This document shows, piece after piece, positions 35,143-44,174 of a stretch of 64,000 nucleotides of DNA (positions are counted from its first letter, which is position 1; the number at the start of each line of letters is the position of its first letter). Source of the DNA: an uncultured Agromyces sp. (GTDB taxonomy: Bacteria > Actinomycetota > Actinomycetes > Actinomycetales > Microbacteriaceae); NCBI GenBank assembly GCA_913053875.1, contig CAJXGN010000007.1, positions 62,001-126,000 on the forward strand, given 5' to 3'. Both the position numbers and the translations under genes were made by a program. Under the pieces are notes generated by a model. It was not told the DNA's origin and did no database searches. It saw only the letters and a program-made list of their open reading frames with translations.

Positions 35143-36459
35143 ATGAGCGCCTCCCTCTCCATCACCTCCGCCACGGTCGACCCGGCACTGCTCGACCTTC
35201 CGTGGCACCTGCCGCTCGACGCGTGGCCGAACGAGACCATCGCCGCGCTGCCGAAGGGCATCTCGCGGCACCTGGTGCGATTCGCCCACTTCGGCGGCTA
35301 CGTCGTCGCGGTCAAGGAGACGACGGCCGAGATGGCGCGCGGCGAGTACGAGATGCTGCGCACCCTGCAGCGCCTCATGGTGCCGTGCGTCGAGCCCGTC
35401 GCCGTGATCTCGGGGCGGGTCGACGACGAGGGCGAGCCGCTGCGCCCCGTGCTGGTGACCCGGCACCTGCGCTTCTCGCTCCCCTACCGCGCCCTGTTCT
35501 CGCAGACGCTGCGCCCCGACACGGCCACGCGGCTCGTCGACGCGCTCGCCGTGCTGCTCGTGCGGCTGCACATCATCGGCTTCTTCTGGGGCGACGTGTC
35601 GCTGTCGAACACGCTGTTCCGCCGTGACGCGGGCGCGTTCGCGGCGTACCTGGTCGACGCCGAGACCGGCAAGCTGTACGAGGGCGGGCTCTCGAATGGA
35701 CAGCGCGAGAACGACCTCGAGATCGCGCGCGTGAACATCGCCGGCGAGCTGCTCGACCTTGAGGCGGGCGGCCGCGTCGCGGACGAGCTCGACCCGGTGC
35801 GCATCTCCGACGGCATCGTGCACGCCTACCGGAGCCTGTGGACCGAGCTGACCGGCGCGGAGTCGTTCTCGAGCGCCGAGCGCTGGCGAATCAACGAGCG
35901 CGTCAACCGCCTGAACGCGCTGGGCTTCGACATCGAGGAGCTCGCGATCCGCACCGACGACCAGGGCACGACCGTGCGCATCCGGCCGAAGGTCGTCGAC
36001 GCGGGCCACCACCACCGGCGCCTGCTCCGGCTCACGGGCCTCGACGCGCAGGAGAACCAGGCGCGCCGACTGCTCAACGACCTCGACAGCTACCGTGCGA
36101 TGTACGCCCGGCCCGACGCCGACGAGGAGATGATCGCCCACGAGTGGCTCGTGCGGGTGTTCGAGCCGGTGACCCGTTCGATCCCGTCCGACCTGAAGGG
36201 CAAGCTGGAGCCCGCGGAGATGTTCCACCAGCTGCTCGAGCATCGCTGGTTCATGGCGCAGGAGGCGGGGCACGACATCCCGCTCGCCGAGGCGATGTCG
36301 TCGTACGTCAACACGGTGCTCCGGCACCGACGCGACGAGGCGACCGTGATCGCACCGCCGACCGAGGCGATCACCATGCCGACGACCATGGTGGGCCAGG
36401 CCACCGGGCCGATCTCGACGCTCGACGACGACGAGGGCGACTGGCGGTCGCGGGTCTGA
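35143..36459 (+). CDS. DUF4032 protein with kinase-like N-terminal half
   Basis: A 438-residue protein of the actinobacterial DUF4032 family. The N-terminal part shows a protein-kinase-like pattern. VVAVKET (about residue 58) is a candidate ATP-binding Lys. HIIGFFWGDVSLSNTLF (about 143-159) resembles the catalytic loop HxxxxxxGDxxxxN. YLVDAETGKLY (about 169) may take the place of DFG. The C-terminal DUF4032 region (about 230-400) has VRIRPKVVDAGHHHRRLLRLTG in pieces. Substrate and role are unknown. TACGGT ends 7 nt before the ATG, suggesting a leaderless mRNA. It converges on rlmB with a shared hairpin between. Confidence 0.85.
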   Translation: MSASLSITSATVDPALLDLPWHLPLDAWPNETIAALPKGISRHLVRFAHFGGYVVAVKETTAEMARGEYEMLRTLQRLMVPCVEPVAVISGRVDDEGEPLRPVLVTRHLRFSLPYRALFSQTLRPDTATRLVDALAVLLVRLHIIGFFWGDVSLSNTLFRRDAGAFAAYLVDAETGKLYEGGLSNGQRENDLEIARVNIAGELLDLEAGGRVADELDPVRISDGIVHAYRSLWTELTGAESFSSAERWRINERVNRLNALGFDIEELAIRTDDQGTTVRIRPKVVDAGHHHRRLLRLTGLDAQENQARRLLNDLDSYRAMYARPDADEEMIAHEWLVRVFEPVTRSIPSDLKGKLEPAEMFHQLLEHRWFMAQEAGHDIPLAEAMSSYVNTVLRHRRDEATVIAPPTEAITMPTTMVGQATGPISTLDDDEGDWRSRV

Positions 36460-36468
36460 GATTCGAGC

Positions 36469-36494
36469 AGCGGATGCCCGTCGAGGCATCCGCT
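36469..36494. terminator. Bidirectional hairpin between DUF4032 and rlmB
   Basis: AGCGGATGCC (36469-36478) pairs with GGCATCCGCT (36485-36494) across 6 nt, between two convergent genes 39 bp apart. It uses the GGATGC/GCATCC word that recurs through the window. Confidence 0.75.
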
Positions 36495-36497
36495 CGC

Positions 36498-37505
36498 TCA
36501 GCCCTCGGCGCGCAGCCGGGCGACCTCGTAGAGGGTGACGGATGCCGCGATGCCGGCGTTCAGCGACTCGGTCGCCGCGTGGATCGGGATCGAGACGATC
36601 GCGTCGCAGGTCTCGGTCACGAGCCGCGAGAGGCCCTTGCCCTCGCTGCCGACGACGACCACGATCGGACGGTCGGCGAATGAGAGGCCGGGCAGGCTGA
36701 CGTCGCCGTCGCCGTCGAGGCCGAGCACGAAGACCCCGCGCTCCTTGAGCGCCTTGAGTGTCTGGGTCAGGTTCGACGCCATGGCGACCGGCACGCGCGC
36801 GGCCGCACCGGCCGACGTCTTCCAGGCCGATGCGGTGACGCCCACCGAGCGGCGCTGCGGCACGATCACGCCCTGCCCGCCGAACGCCGCCGTCGAGCGG
36901 ATGATCGCGCCCAGGTTGCGCGGATCGGTGATGCCGTCGAGCGCCACGAACAGCGGAAGCTCGTCTCGCTCGAGCACCTCGTCGAGCAGTTCGATCGGGT
37001 GCGCGTACTCGTAGGGCGGCACCTTGAGCGCGAGGCCCTGGTGCACGCCGCCGTCGCCCGCGAGCCGGTCGAGCTCGGGGCGCATGACCTCCATGACCGG
37101 GATGCCGCGGTTGGTCGCGACCTTGAGCGCCTCGCGCACGCGGTCGTCCATCTCGACGCGCGCGGCGACGTAGAGCGTCGAGGCCGGGATCTTCGCGCGC
37201 AGCGCCTCGACGACGGCGTTGCGGCCGGTGACGATCTCCGACTCGTCGCCCGACTTCGACCGCCGCGAAGCGCCCGACGCACCGCGCGGCGCGCCCTTCT
37301 GGCCGCCCTGCCCGCCCTGCTTCGCGGCGCGGCGCTCGGCCTGCACCTTGCGCTTGTGGGCCGGGTGGTACTCGCGGTCCTCCGCCTTGGGCGTCGGGCC
37401 CTTGCCCTCGAGCGCCTTGCGCCCGTGCCCGCCGGTGCCGGTCGTGGCGCCCTTGCCCTTCTTGCGCACGGCTCCCCCGCGCGACTTGCCGCTGCTGCCC
37501 TTCAT
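36498..37505 (-). CDS. rlmB: 23S rRNA (guanosine-2'-O)-methyltransferase RlmB
   Basis: A 335-residue SPOUT methyltransferase. A long Gly/Lys/Arg-rich N-terminus (about residues 1-88) probably contacts RNA. The substrate-binding domain starts EIVTGRNAVVEALRA. The SpoU fold has FVALDGITDPRNLGAIIRS, VVVVGSEGKGLSRL and SLNAGIAASVTLYE, the knot motifs of the RlmB/TrmH group. It methylates the 2'-O of a guanosine in 23S rRNA. ATG at 37505 overlaps the cysS stop (ATGA). The cysS-rlmB arrangement is widely conserved. Confidence 0.94.
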   Translation of the reverse strand: MKGSSGKSRGGAVRKKGKGATTGTGGHGRKALEGKGPTPKAEDREYHPAHKRKVQAERRAAKQGGQGGQKGAPRGASGASRRSKSGDESEIVTGRNAVVEALRAKIPASTLYVAARVEMDDRVREALKVATNRGIPVMEVMRPELDRLAGDGGVHQGLALKVPPYEYAHPIELLDEVLERDELPLFVALDGITDPRNLGAIIRSTAAFGGQGVIVPQRRSVGVTASAWKTSAGAAARVPVAMASNLTQTLKALKERGVFVLGLDGDGDVSLPGLSFADRPIVVVVGSEGKGLSRLVTETCDAIVSIPIHAATESLNAGIAASVTLYEVARLRAEG

Positions 37506-38923
37506 GTGCCGAGACTCCAATGCGTTCCGTGGGCCGTGTCCTCGAGGGTGATTCCGGCGCCGATGAGCTCGGCGCGGATGCGGTCGGCCTCCCCGTAGTC
37601 CTTCGCCTCGCGCGCCGCCTGGCGGTCGTCGAGGAGCCGCGTGACCAGCGCGTCGAGCGCGCCGACCGCGGCCGACTCGTCCTGTCCCCGCCGGTACGCG
37701 GGGTCGCGCGGGTCGATGCCGAGCACCTCGGCCATGGCGCGCACCTCGGCGTGGGCCCGCGCCGCCGCCGGCAGGTCGGCCGAGTCGAGGGCCTGGTTGC
37801 CGGCGCGCACCGTCTCGTGCAGCACGGCGAGCGCCTGCGGCACGCCGAGGTCGTCGTCCATCGCCTCCCCGAACGCGTCGGGCACGACCTCGGCCGCGCT
37901 GCCGGCGAACCGGGTGCCTTCGAGCCGTCGTTCCGCCCGCTCGAGGAAGCCCGTGATGCGCTCGAGCGCGGCCTCCGCCTCGCCGATCGACGCGGGCGTG
38001 TAGTCGAGGGTCGACCGATAGTGCGCCTGGCCGAGCAGGTACCGCACGACGAGCGGCCGCGCGCGACCCAGGAGGTCGGCCGCGTAGACCGAGTTGCCGA
38101 GCGACTTCGACATCTTCTGGCCCGACACGTTCACGAGACCGTTGTGCACCCAGTACTCGGCGAACGCGTCGCCCGCCGCGGTCGACTGGGCGAGCTCGTT
38201 CTCGTGGTGCGGGAAGCGCAGGTCGAGCCCGCCGCCGTGGATGTCGAAGTGCTCGCCGAGGTAGCGCCTGGACATCGCGGAGCACTCGATGTGCCAGCCC
38301 GGGCGGCCCGCGCCCCACGGCGACTCCCAGGAGGCATCCGCCGGTTCCTCGGGCTTGTGCCCCTTCCAGAGCGCGAAGTCGCGCTCGTCGCGCTTGCCCC
38401 GCGGGTCGGCGTCGGCGGCCGCCTCCATGTGGTCGCGGCTCTGGCGGGTGAGCGCGCCGTACGCCGGCCACGACGACGTGTCGAAGTAGACGTCGCCCGA
38501 GCCGTCGGGCGCGGGGTACGCGTGGCCGCGGTCGATGAGCCGCGCGATGATGTCCACCATCTGCGTGACGCTCGCGGTCGCGCGCGGCTCGTACGTCGGC
38601 GCGAGGATGCCGAGGCGCTGGTACGCGGCGGTGAACTCGAGCTCGTACCGGTACGCCAGCGCCCACCAGCGCTCGTCGGACTCGGACGCGTTGACGAGGA
38701 TCTTGTCGTCGATGTCGGTGACGTTGCGCACGAAGGTGACCTCGTAGCCGCGGTAGCCGAGCCAGCGCCGCAGCTGGTCGTAGACGAGCGCGCTGCGCAG
38801 GTGCCCGATGTGCGGGCTCGACTGCACGGTCGGGCCGCAGACGTACATGCCGACGTGCCCCTCGCGCTGCGGCGTGAAGTCGCGCAGCGACTGTGCCTTC
38901 GAGTCGTAGATGCGCAGTGTCAC
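37502..38923 (-). CDS. cysS: Cysteinyl-tRNA synthetase
   Basis: A 473-residue class I synthetase. The zinc Cys lies in MYVCGPTV and the HIGH motif in SPHIGHLRSALVYD (about residues 37-40). GWHIECSAM and HGGGLDLRFPHHENE carry the remaining zinc ligands. KMSKSLGN is near residue 268. The length fits CysS rather than the shorter MshC of mycothiol synthesis. The start is GTG at 38923. TAGGCT 7 nt upstream and the absence of a ribosome site suggest a leaderless transcript. Translationally coupled to rlmB. Confidence 0.96.
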   Translation of the reverse strand: MTLRIYDSKAQSLRDFTPQREGHVGMYVCGPTVQSSPHIGHLRSALVYDQLRRWLGYRGYEVTFVRNVTDIDDKILVNASESDERWWALAYRYELEFTAAYQRLGILAPTYEPRATASVTQMVDIIARLIDRGHAYPAPDGSGDVYFDTSSWPAYGALTRQSRDHMEAAADADPRGKRDERDFALWKGHKPEEPADASWESPWGAGRPGWHIECSAMSRRYLGEHFDIHGGGLDLRFPHHENELAQSTAAGDAFAEYWVHNGLVNVSGQKMSKSLGNSVYAADLLGRARPLVVRYLLGQAHYRSTLDYTPASIGEAEAALERITGFLERAERRLEGTRFAGSAAEVVPDAFGEAMDDDLGVPQALAVLHETVRAGNQALDSADLPAAARAHAEVRAMAEVLGIDPRDPAYRRGQDESAAVGALDALVTRLLDDRQAAREAKDYGEADRIRAELIGAGITLEDTAHGTHWSLGT

Positions 38924-38953
38924 GCGAGCAAGCCTACCGGCGGGCGCTCCGCA

Positions 38954-40120
38954 TCACCGTGGCATGACGAGCGCGGTCGCGATCGCCGCGACGCCCTCGC
39001 CGCGGCCGGTGAACCCCAGCCCGTCGGTCGTGGTCGCCGAGACGGCCACGGGCGCGCCGACCACCGCCGACAGCACGCCTTCGGCCTCCTCCCGGCGGGG
39101 CGCGAGCTTCGGACGGTTGCCGACGACCTGCACCGAGACGTTGCCGACGCGCCAGCCCGCGGCGTCGAGGCGACGCACGGTCTCCTCGAGGAACACCGCT
39201 CCGTGCGCCCCCGCGAGCCGGGGGTCGGCCGTGCCGAACATGCCGCCGATGTCGCCGAGACCGGCGGCGGACAGCAGGGCGTCGCAGATCGCGTGCGCCG
39301 CGGCGTCGCCGTCGCTGTGGCCCGAGAGCCCGCGCTCCCCCGGCCAGTGCAGCCCGGCCAGCCACAGCTCGCCGGCGTCGTCGCCGAACGCGTGCACGTC
39401 GACGCCCTGGCCGACGCGACCCGCGGGCGCCGTCGGGGCGACGAGCTGCTCGGCCCGGCGCAGGTCGGCCGGCACGGTGATCTTGAACGACCGCGCGTCG
39501 CCCGGCACGACCTCGACGGCGAGGCCGGCGGATGCCACGAGGGCGGCGTCGTCGGTGTGCTCGACCCTCGCCTCGGCGTAGGCGCGCTCGAGCGGCTCGC
39601 GCGGGAACCCCTGCGGCGTCTGCACCGCGGCGAGCTCGGACCGGTCGACGGTCTCGAGCACGCTGCGACCGTCGACCCGCTTGATCGTGTCGATCACGTC
39701 GAGCACGGGAATGACGCCGCAGTCGCGCGCACGGACGGCCGCGACGACCTCGTCGAACACGGCGCTCGGCGTGAACGGACGCGCCGCGTCGTGCACGAGC
39801 ACCGTGTCGACGGCGTCCGGGAGCGCGGCGAGGCCGGCGGCCACGGAGACCTGGCGCGACGCGCCGCCCGCGACCACCCGTGCCGTCAGCGCGTCGCCGA
39901 GGACGCCCGAGCAGATGTCGCGCGTGCGCTCGACGTGCGTCTCCGGCACCACGACGACGAGGCTCGCGGACTCCGCCATACCGAGCACGGAATGGAGCGC
40001 CCGCCCGAGGATCGTGCCGGAACCGAGCGGCACGAACGCCTTCGGCTCGTCGGCGCCCAGGCGGGTGCCGCTGCCCGCGGCGACGACGATGACTCCGACG
40101 GTGGCGGTGCGCGCGTTCAC
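38954..40120 (-). CDS. ispDF: Bifunctional IspD-IspF (MEP pathway)
   Basis: A 388-residue fusion of two non-consecutive isoprenoid enzymes. Residues about 1-225 are MEP cytidylyltransferase, with [20 protein letters not shown] and [11 protein letters not shown]. Residues about 230-388 are MEcPP synthase, with [26 protein letters not shown] and [14 protein letters not shown]. They make CDP-ME and cyclise CDP-ME-2-phosphate; IspE for the step between is elsewhere. The start is GTG at 40120. It follows carD by 57 bp on the same strand, as in many actinobacteria, and cysS lies 30 bp downstream. Confidence 0.95.
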   Translation of the reverse strand: MNARTATVGVIVVAAGSGTRLGADEPKAFVPLGSGTILGRALHSVLGMAESASLVVVVPETHVERTRDICSGVLGDALTARVVAGGASRQVSVAAGLAALPDAVDTVLVHDAARPFTPSAVFDEVVAAVRARDCGVIPVLDVIDTIKRVDGRSVLETVDRSELAAVQTPQGFPREPLERAYAEARVEHTDDAALVASAGLAVEVVPGDARSFKITVPADLRRAEQLVAPTAPAGRVGQGVDVHAFGDDAGELWLAGLHWPGERGLSGHSDGDAAAHAICDALLSAAGLGDIGGMFGTADPRLAGAHGAVFLEETVRRLDAAGWRVGNVSVQVVGNRPKLAPRREEAEGVLSAVVGAPVAVSATTTDGLGFTGRGEGVAAIATALVMPR

Positions 40121-40177
40121 GTCACGAGCGTACCGCTCGCGAGCGCGGACGGACCGCCCGTCGACGCAGCGCCGATG

Positions 40178-40660
40178 CTAGGAGGCGAGGACCTCGTCGA
40201 GCACGGTCGAGGCCTGCTCCTCGTCGGTCTTCTCCGCGAGGGCGAGCTCCGAGATGAGGATCTGGCGTGCCTTGGCGAGCATGCGCTTCTCACCGGCGGA
40301 CAGGCCGCGGTCCTGGTCGCGGCGCCACAGGTCGCGCACGACCTCGGAGACCTTGATCACGTCGCCCGAGGCGAGCTTCTCCAGGTTCGCCTTGTAGCGG
40401 CGGGACCAGTTGGTGGGCTCCTCGGTGAAGGGGGCACGCAGCACCTCGAAGACCTTGTCGAGGCCTTCCTTGCCGATGACGTCGCGCACGCCGACCAGGT
40501 CGACGTTCTCGGCGGGGACCTCGATGACCAGGTCGCCCTGCGTGACGTTCAGCTTGAGGTAGAGCTTCTCTTCACCCTTGATGATCCTCTTCTTCACCTC
40601 GGTGATCGTTGCGGCTCCGTGGTGGGGATAGACGACAGTCTCGCCGACCTCAAAAAGCAT
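40178..40660 (-). CDS. carD: CarD-family RNA-polymerase-binding regulator
   Basis: A 160-residue CarD protein. The N-terminal RNA polymerase interaction domain (about 1-60) begins [19 protein letters not shown]. The C-terminal helical DNA-binding domain includes [16 protein letters not shown] and [20 protein letters not shown], with the conserved Trp that wedges into the -10 upstream edge. CarD stabilises open complexes at many actinobacterial promoters. AAAGGAC lies at proper distance before the ATG at 40660. Seven codons upstream another start is possible but not conserved. Confidence 0.96.
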   Translation of the reverse strand: MLFEVGETVVYPHHGAATITEVKKRIIKGEEKLYLKLNVTQGDLVIEVPAENVDLVGVRDVIGKEGLDKVFEVLRAPFTEEPTNWSRRYKANLEKLASGDVIKVSEVVRDLWRRDQDRGLSAGEKRMLAKARQILISELALAEKTDEEQASTVLDEVLAS

Positions 40661-40844
40661 GAATATATGTCCTTTCGGCAACGTTCAGGATACCACAGCA
40701 CCCCCGTGCTAGGGTTCGCTCCCCCACCTTCGCGCCCGCGCGCGCGAGGCCCGGGGCGGGGTCGAGGGGGCCTGATCGGCTAGACTCTGACGCGACTCAA
40801 CCGCGCGCGCACTCGTGCGCGCGCACCCCGGACTTGGAGGTTCA

Positions 40845-41324
40845 GTGAAGGCGCGTCTCGCGGCATCCGTCGCCCTTGCCCTCGGCATCGCACTCGCGGG
40901 CACGGGATGCTCGATGATCACCTATCAGGCCACCACCGAGCAGTACGACGCGAGCGACGGCGTGAGCGCCGACCTGGGCGAGCTCGACCTCCGCAACATC
41001 CTCGTGATCTCCGAGGACGGCGAGTCCGGCAACCTGCTCATGACCGTGGTGAACAACGGCGCGGACGACGTCGAGCTCTCGGTGCAGTACGCCGGCGGCG
41101 GCACCACCGAGATCATCCCGATCGATGCCGGCTCGCTCGTCGTGTTCGGCACCGGCGACGCCGAGACCGAGGAGCAGGTCGAGCCGACGCTGCTCACGGG
41201 CATCGACACCATCCCCGGCGCCCTGATGCCGATCTACTTCCAGTACGGCGGCGAGCCGGGCGTCGAGGTGCAGGTGCCGGTGCTCGACGGCGGCCTGCCG
41301 GAGTACGCCGCGTACGTGCCCTGA
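40845..41324 (+). CDS. Predicted lipoprotein, function unknown
   Basis: A 159-residue secreted protein starting with GTG at 40845 behind a GGAGG site. A signal peptide with a basic start (VKARLAASV) and hydrophobic core ends at ALAGTGCSM. This is an acceptable though not perfect lipobox, with Cys at about residue 24. The mature part is acidic and beta-rich (NLLMTVVNNGADDVELSVQY), suggesting an immunoglobulin-like fold. TAGACT at 40781-40786 is a -10 candidate. It converges on regX3. No family is recognised. Confidence 0.8.
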   Translation: MKARLAASVALALGIALAGTGCSMITYQATTEQYDASDGVSADLGELDLRNILVISEDGESGNLLMTVVNNGADDVELSVQYAGGGTTEIIPIDAGSLVVFGTGDAETEEQVEPTLLTGIDTIPGALMPIYFQYGGEPGVEVQVPVLDGGLPEYAAYVP

Positions 41325-41367
41325 CGCACGGCGCCCCATTGCGGGCCCCGGAAGGCCCGGGCCCCGG

Positions 41368-42048
41368 CTACGCCTCGAACCGGTAGCCGAGCCCGCGCAC
41401 GGTCACGAGCATGACCGGCTCCGACGGCGTGTGCTCGATCTTCGACCGGATGCGCTTGATGTGCACGTCGAGCGTCTTCGTGTCGCCGAAGTAGTCCGAC
41501 CCCCACACGCGGTCGATCAGCTGGCCGCGGGTGAGCACCCGGCCGGCGTTGCGCATGAGCAGCTCGAGCAGCTCGAATTCCTTCAGCGGCATGGAGATCT
41601 CGTCGCCGTCGACCGCGACCGTGTGCCGCTCGACGTCCATGCGCACCCGTCCTGCCTCGAGGATGCGGTCGTCGAGGTCCTCGTCGTCGACGCGGCGGCG
41701 CAACACGGCCCGGATGCGCGCGAGCAGCTCGCGCGTCGAGTACGGCTTCGTGACGTAGTCGTCGGCACCGAGCTCCAGCCCCACGACGATGTCCACCTCG
41801 GAGTCCTTCGCGGTGAGCATGATGATGGGCACGCTCGACCGGACGCGCAGCTCCCGGCACACCTCGGTGCCCGGCAGGCCCGGCAGCATGAGGTCGAGCA
41901 GCACCAGGTCGGCGCCGGCGCGATCGAACGCGGTCACGGCGTCGGCGCCGTCGCCGGCGACCTCCACCTCGTAGCCCTCGCGCTCGAGCAGGTAGCTGAG
42001 CGGTTCGCTCAGCGCGACCTCGTCCTCGACGAGCAGGATGCGTGTCAC
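41368..42048 (-). CDS. regX3: RegX3/PhoB-like response regulator (phosphate)
   Basis: A 226-residue OmpR-family regulator. The receiver runs ILLVEDEVALSEPL to KPYSTRELLARIR, with phospho-acceptor Asp in LVLLDLMLPGLPG (about residue 52). The winged helix ends with VMLVTVRGLGYRFEA and contains MPLKEFELLELLMRNAGRVLT. It pairs with the upstream kinase, overlapping it by GTGA (start GTG 42048). Together with adjacent phoU and the pst operon at 53 kb, the pair corresponds to SenX3-RegX3, which controls phosphate starvation genes. Confidence 0.93.
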   Translation of the reverse strand: MTRILLVEDEVALSEPLSYLLEREGYEVEVAGDGADAVTAFDRAGADLVLLDLMLPGLPGTEVCRELRVRSSVPIIMLTAKDSEVDIVVGLELGADDYVTKPYSTRELLARIRAVLRRRVDDEDLDDRILEAGRVRMDVERHTVAVDGDEISMPLKEFELLELLMRNAGRVLTRGQLIDRVWGSDYFGDTKTLDVHIKRIRSKIEHTPSEPVMLVTVRGLGYRFEA

Positions 42049-43244
42049 GTGCGTGTCTCCTCGGATGGCGCGGACACGGTGCCCGCGGAAGTGGATGGCA
42101 CCGGCGCGGGCGCCGGGTCGACTGCCGCTTCGGGCAGCCGGATGGTGAACGTGGAGCCGCGGCCGGGCTGCGACCACACCCGCACCTCCCCGCCGTGGTT
42201 CTGGACGGTGTGCTTGACGATCGCCAGGCCGAGTCCGGAGCCGCCGGTGTCGCGCGCGCGGGCCTGGTCGACGCGGTAGAAGCGCTCGAACACCCGGTCG
42301 AGGTCGGCCTCGGCGATGCCGATGCCCTGGTCGGTGACCGCGATCTCGACGACGCCGTCGGTCGAGCGGTGCACGCCGACGCCGACCCGCGAGCCCGCGT
42401 GCGAGTAGGTCAGCGCGTTCGCCACGAGGTTGTGCACGGCCACGCGCAGCAGCGCCTCGTCGCCGTACACGGAGGCCTTGGACTTGGCCCTGATGGCGAT
42501 GTCGACGTTCCTGGAGGCGGCGATGACCCGGTTCTGGTCGACGGCCTGCCGCACGAGCGCGTCCACCTGGATGCGCTCGGCGGCCTCGACCGCCTCGTGC
42601 GCCTGCAGGCGGGAGAGCTCGATGATCTCGTTCGTGATGCGGCCGAGCCGGGCCGACTCGTCCGTGAGCCGCTGCGCGAAACGACGCACCTGGCCCGGGT
42701 CGTCGGCGGCGTGGTCGAGCGCCTCGGCGAGCAGCGTGACCGACGCGATGGGGGTCTTCAGCTCGTGGCTGATGTTCGCCACGAAGTCGCGGCGCACCTC
42801 GTCGAGCCGATTCGCCTCGGTGCGGTCCTCGGCGAGCAGCATGACGTATCGCGTGCCGAGACGCGCGGCCCGCACGCGCAACTGCAACGTGGTGTCGCCG
42901 ATCGGTCCCCGCACCAGGCGCACCTCCTCGGTCGCCGCCTCGCCCGAGCGGCGGACCCGGTCGACGAGCGAGACGAGTTCGGCGTGCACGAGGGCACGGT
43001 CCCAGACGAGCCCCATGGCCAGCGCGCCGGGTGAGGCCTTCAGCACGTTGTTCGACGGATCGAGCACGACGCCGGCCGTCTCGAGCGCGTCGAGCATCTG
43101 GTCGATCCCATCGGGGATCGTCGGGTTGACGACCTGTGCGGCACGTGATCCGCGTCGTTCGGCGACCAGGAAGACGACCACGAACGCCGCCCCGATCACG
43201 ACGCCCACCGCGAGCGCGGCGAGCACCAGCCACGTGGACTCCAT
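42045..43244 (-). CDS. senX3: SenX3-like phosphate sensor histidine kinase
   Basis: A 399-residue kinase with one obvious membrane helix (about residues 5-27) and a PAS-like region (about 45-130, ETAGVVLDPSNNVLKASPGAL). HisKA carries His in FVANISHELKTP (about 160). The HATPase domain has NLVANALTYS, DQGIGIAE and GGSGLGLAI. The Pro/Ala/Thr tail (VDPAPAPVPST) is low complexity. It is divergent from phoU across 179 bp that include PHO-box-like repeats. The lack of a large extracellular domain fits sensing through the Pst-PhoU complex. Confidence 0.93.
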   Translation of the reverse strand: MESTWLVLAALAVGVVIGAAFVVVFLVAERRGSRAAQVVNPTIPDGIDQMLDALETAGVVLDPSNNVLKASPGALAMGLVWDRALVHAELVSLVDRVRRSGEAATEEVRLVRGPIGDTTLQLRVRAARLGTRYVMLLAEDRTEANRLDEVRRDFVANISHELKTPIASVTLLAEALDHAADDPGQVRRFAQRLTDESARLGRITNEIIELSRLQAHEAVEAAERIQVDALVRQAVDQNRVIAASRNVDIAIRAKSKASVYGDEALLRVAVHNLVANALTYSHAGSRVGVGVHRSTDGVVEIAVTDQGIGIAEADLDRVFERFYRVDQARARDTGGSGLGLAIVKHTVQNHGGEVRVWSQPGRGSTFTIRLPEAAVDPAPAPVPSTSAGTVSAPSEETRT

Positions 43245-43315
43245 GTCCCTCAGCGTACTGACCCGGCACGGGCCCGCTTGCACGGGAGCGCCCCGACGGC
43301 GCTACTTTAGATGCT

Positions 43316-43348
43316 GTTCAGGATCTCGGCACCCTTCGTTCACCTCCG
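43316..43348. promoter_or_regulatory. PHO-box-like direct repeats between senX3 and phoU
   Basis: GTTCAGGATCT (43316-43326) and GTTCACCTCCG (43338-43348) stand exactly 22 bp apart, i.e. two 11-bp repeat units with a degenerate unit between. This matches the GTTCACC 11-bp direct-repeat form of actinobacterial PHO boxes. RegX3 autoregulation and phoU control are likely. Confidence 0.6.
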
Positions 43349-43423
43349 GCGGCGAGCATGTCGGAGGCGAGCGAGGTTCGCCCGTGCCCGAGTCACGAAA
43401 CCCGAGAAGAGGGATGTCGAAGC

Positions 43424-44086
43424 ATGCGCGAAGTCTTCCAGCAGGAGCTGCGTGACGTCCAGGACCGCCTGGTCGAGATCGCGGAACGCGTCGTCGAGTC
43501 GATCGAGAAGGCCACCACGGCGTTCAACGAGTCGAATGTCGCGCTCGCCGAGGAGGTCATCGCCAGCGACCCGCTCATCGACGAGGCGGCCAACGACCTC
43601 GACGAGCTCGCGATCATGATCCTGGCCCGCCAGCAGCCCGTCGCACGCGACCTCCGCATCACGGTGAGCGCCCTGCGAGTGAGCGCCTCGCTCGAGCGGA
43701 TGGGCGACATCGCCCGGCACATCGCCCAGCTCGCCCGCTACCGCTTCCCGGACAAGGTCGTGCCGAAGTCACTGCGTCCGACCTTCGCCGAGATGGGCCG
43801 CATCGATGTCGACCTCGCCCACAAGCTGGTCGAGATGCTCCGGACGCAGGACGTCGAGATCGCCGAGGCCATCCGCGAGCAGGACGACGAACTCGACGAC
43901 CTGCACCTCAGCGTCTTCGAGAAGGTGCTCAGCGAGACCTGGAGCGGCGAGACCGCATCGACCGTCGACGCGACGCTGGCCAGCCGCTACCACGAGCGGT
44001 TCGGCGACCACGCGGTGTCGATCGCGAAGAAGGTGCAGTACCTGGCGACCGGCGACTGGGACGTCGATCGCATGCCCGAGGGGTAG
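43424..44086 (+). CDS. phoU: Phosphate signalling protein PhoU
   Basis: A 220-residue all-helical protein made of two PhoU three-helix repeats (about residues 1-105 and 115-215). The metal-binding E/DxxxD motifs are in LASRYHERFGDHAVSIAKK near the end and in SASLERMGDIARHIAQLA in the first half. It links the PstSCAB transporter to SenX3 so that RegX3 is silent when phosphate is plentiful. Divergent to senX3 and followed by a 38-bp palindromic terminator shared with gpmA. Confidence 0.95.
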   Translation: MREVFQQELRDVQDRLVEIAERVVESIEKATTAFNESNVALAEEVIASDPLIDEAANDLDELAIMILARQQPVARDLRITVSALRVSASLERMGDIARHIAQLARYRFPDKVVPKSLRPTFAEMGRIDVDLAHKLVEMLRTQDVEIAEAIREQDDELDDLHLSVFEKVLSETWSGETASTVDATLASRYHERFGDHAVSIAKKVQYLATGDWDVDRMPEG

Positions 44087-44119
44087 GCGCTGCGCGGAGG
44101 GAGATCCGCAGGGGGAAGG

Positions 44120-44157
44120 CGAAGGGCGACGGATGCAGCTGCATCCGTCGCCCTTCG
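44120..44157. terminator. 38-bp perfect palindrome, bidirectional terminator
   Basis: The 19-bp arms 44120-44138 and 44139-44157 (CGAAGGGCGACGGATGCAG and its exact complement) meet without a spacer. They lie between the convergent phoU and gpmA genes, 33 and 17 bp from their stops. Confidence 0.88.
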
Positions 44158-44174
44158 TCGTGTCGTGGGTGGCG

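Noticed and set aside
41335..41366. GC-rich inverted repeat between the lipoprotein gene and regX3
   Set aside because: Only a 5-bp GGGCC/GGCCC stem is possible, too weak to call a terminator with confidence.
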